This document shows, one piece after another, positions 56,596-64,000 of a stretch of DNA of 64,000 nt. Numbering within the stretch: position 1 is the stretch's first letter; every line of letters begins with the position of its first letter. This DNA is from Cephalopachus bancanus (Eukaryota; Chordata; Mammalia; Primates; Tarsiidae), in assembly GCA_027257055.1 (NCBI GenBank), contig JAPVLO010000161.1, positions 5,720,501-5,784,500 of the forward strand. Direction: 5' to 3'. Made by a program: the position numbers and the translations under genes. The notes beneath the pieces were generated by a model that had not been told where the DNA came from, did no database searches, and saw only the letters and a list, made by a program, of their open reading frames with translations.

Positions 56596-56883
56596 AGTTG
56601 GAGTCTCACTCTGTCGCCCAGACTGGAGTGCAGTGGCCGCTCCCGGCCACCGCAGCCTCGACCTGCTGGGCTCCGGCGATCCTTCCGCCTCAGCCTTCCG
56701 AGTAGCTGGAATTACAGGCACGCGCTACCATGCCCGGCTGATTTTTTGATTTATTGTAGAGATGAGGTCTCGCTGCCCAGGCGGGTCTCGAACCCGCGGG
56801 CTCAGGCAATCCACTCACCTCAGCCTCCCAAAGGCGCGGGATTACAGGCTGAGCCACCGAGCCCGGCTCATTACATGATTTTT
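56560..56883 (-). mobile_element. Alu in L1, antisense, short-linker, long T tail, with TSD
   Basis: CATTACATGATTTTT lies on both sides. The poly(T) is more than 25 nt and the body is close to the young consensus, suggesting a recent insertion. Confidence 0.94.
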
Positions 56884-57184
56884 AAAAATTCTCAGAAAAC
56901 TAGGAATAAAGGGAAAATTCATCAACATGAAGAAGGGTATTTATGAAAAACCCACACCTAACATTACACTGAAAGGTGGAAATCTTTCCTCCTGATATCA
57001 GGAACAAGACCAGGAAGCCCACATTCACTGTTGCTATTCTACCTTGTACTAGAAGTTCAACTCAGAACACTTAGACAAGAAAAATAAATAAAAGACATCC
57101 AAATTGGAAAGACAAAGTTAAAACTATCTTTATTCATGAATGACACAATCCTATATTTAGAAAATCCTGAAGCAGCCACCCTAA

Positions 57185-57296
57185 AACTGTTAGTGATCTT
57201 TGTTACAACAGCCCTGGGAAAATAGAACAATAACATTCTGAGGTTCTAGGGGGACATGAATTTTGGGGGACACGATTCCATCTACTACATTGGGCT
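57185..57296 (-). repeat. MLT1-type LTR end, antisense
   Basis: 'gacatgaattttgggggaca' and 'ttacaacagccctgggaaaa' are typical of MaLR ends. Confidence 0.5.
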
Positions 57297-57470
57297 TTCA
57301 GATTTTTTAAAAGCAACATTTATACATGTATCTCCACTTTTTTTCTTTTAGCATATTTGAGTTCTTTGTAGAGCTTGGATGTTAGGCCTTTGTCAGATAT
57401 TCAGTTGGCAAATATTTTTTCTCATTCTGATTTCTTTTGCTTTGAAGAAGGTTTTCAGTTTGATGAAGTC

Positions 57471-57976
57471 CCACTTGTGTATCTTTTTTTTTTGAGTTGG
57501 AGTCCCACTCTGTCACCCAGGCTGGAAGGCTAGAGTGCAGTGGCACGCTCACAGCCACTGCAGGCTCAACCCGCTGGGTTCAGGCAATCCTTCCACATCA
57601 GCCTTCCGAGTAGCTGGAATACTTGGTGCACACCACCACACCCAGCTAGCTCTGTTTTTGTTTTTGTTTTTTAATTTTTTTGAGTCAGAGTCTCATTCAG
57701 TCGCCCAGGCTGGAGTTTAGTGGCACACTCATGGACACCGCAGCCTTGACCTGCTGGGCACAGACAATCCTTCTGCCTCAGCCTTCCAGGTAACTGGAAC
57801 TACAGGCATGCACCACCACACCCAGATAATTTTTTGATTTACTGTAGAGATGAAGTCTCACCATGCTGCCTAGGCTGGCCTCAAAGTCGTGGGTTGAGGC
57901 AACCTCTCACTTCAGCCTCCCAAAGTTCTGGGATTATAGATGTGAGCCATCGCACCTGGCTTCCACTTGTCTATCT
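57471..57976 (-). mobile_element. One and a half Alus in one site, antisense
   Basis: A right-arm-only Alu (about 57486-57648) and a full Alu (about 57650-57960) lie together between CCACTTGTGTATCTT (57471-57485) and CCACTTGTCTATCTT (57962-57976). Confidence 0.9.
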
Positions 57977-58349
57977 TATGTCTTATGGCATGGACTTTGG
58001 GGGTTTTGAACAGGAATTGGCTGCCTATTCCGATTCCTGTAAGGGTGTCTCTTGCATTTTCTAACATTCTTATAGTTTGAGGTTTTAAGTTTAGGTCTTT
58101 GATCCATTTAGAGTTGGTCTATGGTGATAGGTAGGGGTCCTGTTTCAATCTTTTGCATGTGGTCAGCCAGTTTTCTCAGCACCATTTACTGAATAATTTC
58201 TCCTCTCCCCAGTGTTTGTTGGTGGAGGCTTTGTCCAAGATGAGCTAGTTGAGAAATTGACATTTTGCTTCTGGACTCTCTATCCTGTTCCATTGGTTTA
58301 TATGCCTGTTCCTGTATCAGTACCAGGCTGTTTTGATTATTGCAACCTT

Positions 58350-58516
58350 ACAGTAAAGTTTAAGCTGGGCTCGGTGGCTCAGCCTGTAACCCCGCGCTTT
58401 GGGAGGCTGAGGTGAGTGGATTGCCTAAGCCCGCGGGTTCGAGACCCGCCTGGGCAACTTGGCGAGACCTCATCTCTACAATAAATTTTTCTAAAAAACA
58501 AAACAGTAAAGTTTAA
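58350..58516 (+). mobile_element. Young free left Alu monomer with perfect 14-bp TSD
   Basis: ACAGTAAAGTTTAA lies at 58350-58363 and 58503-58516. The body is only the left arm (GCTGGGCTCGG to ACAATAAA) plus a short A-rich tail, and is close to the young consensus. Confidence 0.93.
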
Positions 58517-58667
58517 AGTCTGGAAGTGTGATACCTCCTGCTTTGTGGGGTTTTTTTTCCCTAAGGATTGTTTTGGCTATTAGTGATCTTTTATGTTTCC
58601 ATATGAATTTCTGTATTGTTGTTTCCAGGTCTGAGAAGAATGATGGTGGTAATTTGATGGGTATTGC

Positions 58668-59057
58668 AGAATATTATGTAGTCATAAAGAAGGACAAAGT
58701 TAGCCGGGCTCGGTGGCTCAGCCTGTAATTCCGCGCCTTTGGGAGACTGAGGTGAGTGGATTGCCTGAGCCCATGGGTTTGAGACCCACCTGGGCAGCGA
58801 GACCTCATTTCTACAATAAATCTAAAAATCAGCCAGGCGTGGTAGCGCATGCCTGTAATTCCGGCTACTTGGAAGGCTGAGGCGGAAGGATCGCCAGAGC
58901 CCAGTAGGTCAAGGCTGCGGTGGCTGGGAGCGGCCACTGCACTCCAGTCTGGGTGACGGAGTGAGACTCCAACTCAAAAAAAAAAAAAAAAAGAAGAACA
59001 AAATTATGAACTTTCACAGCAGCTTGGATGGATTTAGAGTCTATCATACTCAGTGAT
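58668..59057 (+). repeat. L1 3' segment, sense
   Basis: 'aatattatgtagtcataaag' and 'agcagcttggatggatttag' are late L1 ORF2 text in sense. An Alu (58701-58990) interrupts it and LTR B cuts it off. Confidence 0.75.
58685..59005 (+). mobile_element. Alu, short-linker, in L1
   Basis: AGAAGGACAAAGTTA before and AGAAGAACAAAATTA after form a 15-bp repeat with two changes. Confidence 0.92.
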
Positions 59058-59139
59058 TGAAAGGAGGTACCTATAGAAACTTAGACGAAATTTAGCTTAT
59101 TCTTAGTTTAGTCTTTTTGTCTCAGCATAACCATTAGAA

Positions 59140-59465
59140 AGCTTTTATTTTATTTATTTATACATTTTGAGTCAGAGTCTCGCTGTCTCCTAGGCTGGAG
59201 TGCAGTGGCATGCTCATGGCCACTGCAGCCTCGACCTGCTGAGCTCAGGTGATCCTTCTGCCTCAGCCTTCCAAGTAGCTAGAACTACAGACGTGTGCCA
59301 CCATGCCCAGTTAATTTTTTGATTTATTTTAGAGATGAGGTCTCACCAAGTTACCCAGGCTGGCCTCGAACCTGTGGGCTCAGGCAATCCTCTCACCTTG
59401 GCCTCTCAAAATGCTGGGATTATAGGCATGAGCCACAGTGCCCGCCCAGCTAGAAAGTTTTTAGA
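59140..59465 (-). mobile_element. Alu, antisense, in LTR B
   Basis: TAGAAAGCTTTTA before and TAGAAAGTTTTTA after it form the target repeat. Confidence 0.91.
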
Positions 59466-59911
59466 CATTCTACTGCAGGCCAAGCAGCAGCCTATCCCAC
59501 CCTCTTCGGCAAATTTCCATGAGATGCAAGACCAGAACAACCGAACCTTTCAATCCATGATGTAGCATAATAATCTATAGTAAACTTTCAGTTTCCTTGT
59601 CAAGGCAGAAGGTCAACGCCATAGAAATGACAATAAGACCACCTTTGGTCAAGGAGTTTGCGGATTACAAATGCCTAACAAGTCTCTTGCAGGAAAAACC
59701 CCTCTAGGCCCTCATCCCCAAGTTCACCTAACCGACTTTTTGTGACCTACAAGACACAGACCCCACTATGGCAGCAATCGTGACTAACACACCCATCTGC
59801 CTGCTGTCTATCACCTGACATCAGTACCCACGCTTACCTGCCCCCTTTGTGATGATGTGGAGCAGACCACCACCCAACCACCTTAATGACCTTCCCCATC
59901 AAAGAGAATGG

Positions 59912-59918
59912 TTAAAAG
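59912..59918 (+). promoter_or_regulatory. TATA-like box of LTR B
   Basis: TTAAAAG lies 32 nt before ATTGCC at 59945, the LTR position where retrocopies P2 and P3 begin. This supports it as the core promoter. Confidence 0.6.
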
Positions 59919-60068
59919 GACTCAACCATGAGCGACCATTCACCATTGCCTTGCTAGACTCTGGTAGGGCCCTGTTCACTTTGAGCTATGGCTGTCGCCA
60001 CGCTTCCTGACTTTGGCTCCTCCCCCACCTTGGGAAGGTTACTCTTCTCCTTCTCTAATTTACTGTTA

Positions 60069-60074
60069 AATAAA
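60069..60074 (+). promoter_or_regulatory. Poly(A) signal of LTR B (R end)
   Basis: AATAAA in GTTAAATAAACTATATTT. The retrocopies P1-P3 end in poly(A) about 16-20 nt after the same signal. Confidence 0.7.
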
Positions 60075-60088
60075 CTATATTTCCTATG

Positions 60089-60339
60089 CTTTTTTTTTTT
60101 TTTGAGTTGGAGTCTCACTCGGTCGCTCAGACTGGAGTGCAGTGGCCGCTCCCGGCCACCGCAGCCTCGCCTGCTGGGCTCCAGCGATCCTTCCGCCTCA
60201 GCCTTCGGAGTAGCTGGAATTACAGGCACGCGCTACCACGCCCGGCTGATTTTTTGATTTATTGTAGAGATGAGGTCTCGCTGCCCAGGCGGGTCTCGAA
60301 CCTGCGGGCTCAGGCAATCCACTCACTTCAGCCTCCCAA
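60089..60339 (-). mobile_element. Alu, antisense, short-linker, 5'-truncated, in LTR B
   Basis: It stops at CTCCCAAA, lacking about 36 bases of the Alu 5' end, and sits directly after the LTR poly(A) signal. Confidence 0.9.
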
Positions 60340-60442
60340 ATATATTTTATATTCTAACTTCTGTGCAATTCTTTGTATCTTTCATGCAGCATCAGATCGC
60401 ACCCCAAACACCCACACCCCCAGTGGGCCTGATCTAACATTC

Positions 60443-60460
60443 TGGAGGCCCTTGGGAGAG
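60443..60460 (+). promoter_or_regulatory. PBS-like site 1 of ERV copy B
   Basis: TGGAGGCCCTTGGGAGAG starts three bases after the LTR end and shares TGGAGG with threonine-tRNA-type sites. More diverged than in copy A. Confidence 0.45.
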
Positions 60461-60544
60461 TGTGCCCTGACATTTTTGGAATACCCCTGAGATATCCGCT
60501 CTCTCACTCTCTCTCATTCTCCCCTTCCACCAAGACCTGTTGCT

Positions 60545-61104
60545 CTCTCTCTCCTCTTCAAAAGCCCTTAAATATACCCGTTTCATGGTCCTTCAGGGGC
60601 TGACAACTGCCTCTGAGTGTCAGCCCTCTTTCCAACCTGTGAAAAGTGAATAATAAGCGGGGCTCGGTGGCTCAGCCTGTAATCCCGTGCCTTTGGGAGG
60701 CTGAGGTGAGTGGATTGCCTGAACCCGTGGGTTCGAGACCCGCCTGGGCAGCGAGACCTCATCTCTACAATAAATAAAAAAATCAGCCAGGCGTGGTAGC
60801 ACATGCCTGTAATTCCGGCTACTCGGAAGGCTGAGGCGGAAGGATCGCCGGAGCCCAGCAGGTCGAGGCTGCGGTGGCCGGGAGCGGCCACTGCACTCCA
60901 GTCTGGGTGACAGAGTGAGACTCCAACTCAAAAAAAAAAACCAAAAAAAAAATACCAAAAAAAAAAAAAAAAGAAAAGTGAATAATAAACTTTACTTCTT
61001 TCTGCTTTCTTACTAGGTTGCCATCTTGCATTATTCCTGCAGGCACTGGCTCTGGCCCACCTTCCCCCAGCTGACCCTTTCATCTGGTGGCCAAGTATGG
61101 GGAA
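60545..61104 (+). other. Second LTR-like unit in the leader of copy B
   Basis: TTAAATATA (60568-60576), AATAAA (60984-60989) and the end GACCCTTTCA (61082) followed by TC and TGGTGGCCAAGTATGGGG repeat the promoter, poly(A), U5, PBS order. CCTTTCA is the exact inverse of the LTR start TGAAAGG. Copy A has the same arrangement. Confidence 0.6.
60641..60987 (+). mobile_element. Alu, short-linker, with 15-bp TSD
   Basis: GAAAAGTGAATAATA lies at 60641-60655 and 60973-60987. The tail is a long interrupted A run. Confidence 0.95.
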
Positions 61105-61987
61105 ATCCCCCCCCAGCCTCTTTTCTCACTCTGCACTCTTCAAACCCGTGTCTCCCTGTGGACAGTGCTGGAACTTGGTGACAACTGATGGCTCCGGCCT
61201 GGATGGCTCCCTGGTGTGTCTGAAGACCCCAAGGAAAGGCAGCAGAAAGCTGGGGCCCGTTAAAGTGGAAGTCTAAGGTCTCTCCTCTACCTCGACCTGT
61301 AGATGAGCTCTCTGAGCCTCTTAGTGGTCCAGACTACATCTCGGTGGGCAACGCACTGTCTTTTTACCAGGGCGACTTCCTGGAAAGGCAAGAAGGCCCC
61401 CGAAGGAAGGTCCTGGACCACCAGTGCCTGACCGGGTGAGAGCTGAGGAACTCGGCCCTTATCTTTCACTGACTAATCTCTGTTCTTTCTTGGCCTGAAG
61501 ATGAGCTACAATGAATGGAACCCTGCATATCGCCTTAGCCTTTCTCACTCCAAAGCACGACCTTGGGCGAGTCTCATTGTTTACCTGGTTGGGAGGAAGG
61601 TCCTGAAAGCCACTCTGAGAGGTCACTTTTTCTTTTCTTTTGCCTTGGGAATTGCTGGAGTCCAGGACCCTCTGTGGCAAGTTGGAACAGCCCTGGCACT
61701 GGTGGCTATGGCGCTGTCTCTGGTGGGTGAAGGAGACAGGAGGCTCTATCTGACTCATTCTCATGTCCACACAGGTTGATTCCACCACCCCTCTGCCCGG
61801 GATGCCTGCTGAGGACATGGGTGGTTTCTGATTCCACCTATACAGGTCTTAGGCGGTGGATGGTCTGATTCCACCCTCCTTCATCTGGGACGCCAGACTT
61901 AGGTGGTGGGTGGGCTTTCTCTCTCTTGGACCTCTCAGAAGCAGTTCTTAGGACACTCTCCCTCTCTTTTCTCTCTAGGACCCCACA

Positions 61988-62110
61988 ATGGGGACTGCGC
62001 ACTCAGTCATGAAAAAAGGCTCCCCACTGGCCTGTCTTTTCATTCTTAAAGGTCTCAGGACTCTCTCCCCAAAGAGGAGCATCTGTCCTAAGTGTCTCAG
62101 TGCCGGCTAG
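61988..62110 (+). pseudogene. gag N-terminal remnant of ERV copy B
   Basis: An ATG followed by a Gly codon (a potential myristoylation start) opens about 40 codons with a SPLACLF-type matrix-like segment, then TAG. It is preceded by CTCTCTAG. The product would be a short fragment, so not functional. Confidence 0.5.
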
Positions 62111-62248
62111 GCGACCAGGAGATGGGCCCAAGGCGAGTCTATTGCCTCTGGTACTCCCCTTGGGCTTGACCTCTATTGCCACCACAAGGGCAAATGGCCC
62201 AAGGTTTGCAAAATGGCACCACCCGAACCCCTGTTTTTCCTGTGGCAC

Positions 62249-62380
62249 TCCCATGCTCCTTCTTTGATCACTTTATCTCCTTCCTGCTTTCCCTGTCACA
62301 ACTCAGACAGGGAAAGACCATGTCTGAGTTGTGACAGGGGAAACAGAAGGAGATAAAGTGATCAAAGAAGGAGCGTGGGA
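62249..62380 (+). repeat. Long fold-back (inverted repeat, 13-nt loop) in gag of copy B
   Basis: The left arm (about 62251-62308) and right arm (62322-62380) are near-perfect reverse complements around a 13-nt loop (62309-62321). Copy A has only one arm and a longer gag instead. Confidence 0.9.
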
Positions 62381-62576
62381 AGACCATTAATTTTTCTCAT
62401 GGCTTAACCAGTCTCCCCTCAGGGGGGTGGCCAGGAAAAAAGATATTAAAGTTCATGTGTTTGGTTTTTTTCTATGATAAATCGCTCTCAAATCTAAACT
62501 GGGATGATCAAGCCTCTTCCTGGACAAAAGTAAAGGGATCATGTGTTAATTAATCCTGTCAACGAACTGAAAAAAG

Positions 62577-62893
62577 TCAATTGTAATTTTATTTTATTTA
62601 TTTATTTTTTGAGTTGGAGTCTCACTCTGGAGTGCAATGGCACACTCACGGCCACCCCAGCATCAACCTGCTGGGCTCTGGCAATCCTTCTGCCTCAGCC
62701 TTTCAAGTAGCCAGAACTATAGGCGAGTGCTACCACATCCAGCTAATTTTTGATTTATTGTAGAGACGAGGTCTCACTAAGTTGCCCGGGCTGGTCTCGA
62801 ACCTGTGGGCTCAGGCAACCCACTTGTTTCAGCCTCCCAAAGTGCTGGGATTACAGCTGAGTCACTGAGCCCAACCAATCAATTGTAATTTTA
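62577..62893 (-). mobile_element. Alu, antisense, with 15-bp TSD
   Basis: TCAATTGTAATTTTA flanks it at 62577-62591 and 62879-62893. Confidence 0.93.
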
Positions 62894-63010
62894 ATCTGCT
62901 TTTCCAACCAAACTTGCAAGTGCTGTAGTAAAACTGCCCATCAGAGACCTGGTAAAAAAGAACCTGCTAAGGGGATGGTGTCTGTTGCTTATGGGGACAG
63001 TCTGTGGGGG

Positions 63011-64000
63011 CACTAAGGTTTCTCTAGTTACTGCCTTTCAATTCCCACCTCTTGCTATTTCAAAAATATTCCTTTTTTTTTTTTGAGTTGGAGTCTCACT
63101 CTGCCACACAGACTGGAGTGCAGTGGCCGCTTCCGGCCACCGCAGCCTTAACCTGCTGGGCTCCAGCGATCCTTCTGCCTCTGCCTTCCAAGTAACTGGA
63201 ACAACAGGCACGCGCCACCACACCCAGCTAATTTTTGATTTATTGTAGAGATGAGGTCTCACCAAGTTGCCCAGGTGGGTCTCGAACCCGTGGGCTCAGG
63301 CAATTCACTCACCTCGGCCTCCCAAAGTGCGGGATTACAGGCTGAGCCACCGAGCCCAGCCTAAAAAATATTCTTTTTTTTTGAGTTGGAGCCTCACTCT
63401 GTTGCCCAGACTGGAGTGCAGTGGCCACTCCTGGCCACCGCAGCCTCGACCTGCTGGGCTCCGGCAATCCTTCCGCCTCAGCCTTCCGGGTAACCGGAAT
63501 TACAGGCGTGCGCTACCATGCCCAGCTGATTTTTGGATTTATTGTAGAGATGAGGTCTCGCTGCCCAGGCGGGTCTCGAACCCGCGGGCTCAGGCAATCC
63601 ACTCACCTCAGCCTCCCAAAGGAAAAATATTCTTATTTGGACCTGGGAACGGGGACAAAGGTCAGGCTTCTGTACCTACTTCCTGCTGAACATGGGGTGT
63701 CGAGCTGTCCCTACCTGTCTCGAGCAAGAGGAAGAGATGAGAAGTCAGAAGCCCATGGAGTTGTTAAGTATCTTTAGTATCTGTATCCAAAGCACTGTGG
63801 ACAAGCATACACTATTAGAATTAACGCTACTATAATAAAGACCATTATAGATGCTGTTATGGCATATTGAGACTTTGATGTCTGGTAAAATGTATTTGTA
63901 GGCTTGATACCTACCATAGGTTTCCAGGCAGTTTCCACAGTTACACCAGTAAATTCCTGAGTCCATATGTAGATGTCCCTGCAATTTATCTTTAAGCTTC
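63011..64000 (-). mobile_element. ERV copy C, antisense, running off the window
   Basis: CTAAGGTTTCTCTAGTTACTGCCTTTCA (LTR start reversed, to about 63038) is followed by the polypurine tract reversed and the same interior as next to LTR A. Two Alus are nested. A minus-strand frame at 63745-63984 (79 codons, Cys- and Tyr-rich) may be env or 3' pol but is not recognised. Confidence 0.65.
63061..63633 (-). mobile_element. Two antisense Alus stacked at one target
   Basis: A full Alu (about 63072-63361) and a 5'-truncated short-linker Alu (about 63374-63621) are separated and bounded by three copies of AAAAATATTC(TT). Confidence 0.9.

Larger units (their letters stand above)
55634..57180 (+). repeat. 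L1 ORF2 segment, sense
   Basis: Reads L1 reverse-transcriptase-region text such as 'atcaaaaacctcccaacaaa' and 'gatttctaccaaacacttaa'. A (TATG)n expansion lies at 55651-55690. Two Alus interrupt it and the frame is broken. Confidence 0.85.
57297..58667 (-). repeat. L1 ORF2 segment, antisense
   Basis: Reads reversed L1 ORF2 text: 'tttagagttggtctatggtg', 'ctcagcaccatttactgaat' and 'gtaccaggctgttttgatta'. It meets a sense L1 3' piece at 58668, so it may be an L1 with an inverted 5' part. Confidence 0.8.
59058..62950 (+). mobile_element. ERV copy B (class-I-like), sense
   Basis: Order: 5' LTR from TGAAAGGAGG (59058), TATA-like box, poly(A) signal, LTR end CTAACA (60439), PBS-like site, leader with a second LTR-like unit ending CCCTTTCA (61082), second PBS-like site, short gag start (61988), fold-back (62249-62380), then truncated interior. 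It is an inverted partner of copy A. Not coding. Confidence 0.82.

Noticed and set aside
63745..63984. Minus-strand 79-codon Cys/Tyr-rich frame as a host gene
   Set aside because: It lies in the interior of ERV copy C next to a polypurine tract and LTR, has no splice context, and was not recognised as a host family.

Overview
The window is primate nuclear DNA, with one expressed gene embedded in very dense transposable elements. The primate call rests on dozens of dimeric 7SL-derived Alu elements in both orientations, together with MIR, MER5, MaLR, Tigger1 and L1M remnants. The Alu copies are not the human, lemur or galago types I know. Their left arm reads GGCTCGGTGGCTCAGCCTG, their tail is ACTCCAACTC-A(n), and the youngest copies carry GCGGGTTCGAGACCCGC. 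By elimination I infer a tarsier-like lineage; this is an inference and was not checked against a database.

Layout. From 1 to 9.4 kb there are Alus and old L1M pieces, including a long antisense L1M with nested insertions. From 9.4 to 11.5 kb the DNA is mostly unique and non-coding, with a possible L2 remnant. From 11.9 to 12.7 kb there is a CpG-island promoter. From about 12.2 to 23.5 kb lies the complete gene for argininosuccinate lyase (ASL) on the + strand: one untranslated exon and 16 coding exons that join into an uninterrupted 464-codon frame. It has the expected phases, a GC-AG intron 14 and a polyadenylation signal 24 bases after the stop. No exon of another host gene was recognised; the neighbours expected from human synteny (GUSB upstream, CRCP downstream) were not found.

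Downstream of ASL the sequence is a stack of elements. A minus-strand endogenous retrovirus with paired LTRs (25,479-31,019) sits inside an old Alu, which itself sits inside a MER5. An ERV2/ERVK-like solo LTR with a perfect 6-bp target duplication (40,191-41,549) sits inside a MaLR LTR. A Tigger1 DNA transposon remnant (41.6-44.8 kb) is broken up by five Alus. From 49 kb to the end there are three copies of one class-I-like retroviral family in alternating orientation (copy A antisense, copy B sense, copy C antisense), with an L1 between A and B.

The most unusual signals are: three short polyadenylated retrocopies (45.4-47.0 kb) that match just the R region of the LTR family seen at 49-63 kb, from its predicted start site to its predicted cleavage site; a tandem second promoter, poly(A) signal and PBS-like unit in the leader of that family; a 31-bp piece of Tigger1 sequence replacing the 5' part of an Alu; a 58-nt fold-back inside the gag region of copy B; and a tRNA T-arm-like B box in the young Alus. 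All retroviral reading frames seen are broken; they are described but not reconstructed. In the Alu entries, 'short-linker' means the copy reads GGGCAGCGAG or a close variant, and 'long-linker' means it reads GGGCAACTTGGCGAG at the same place.
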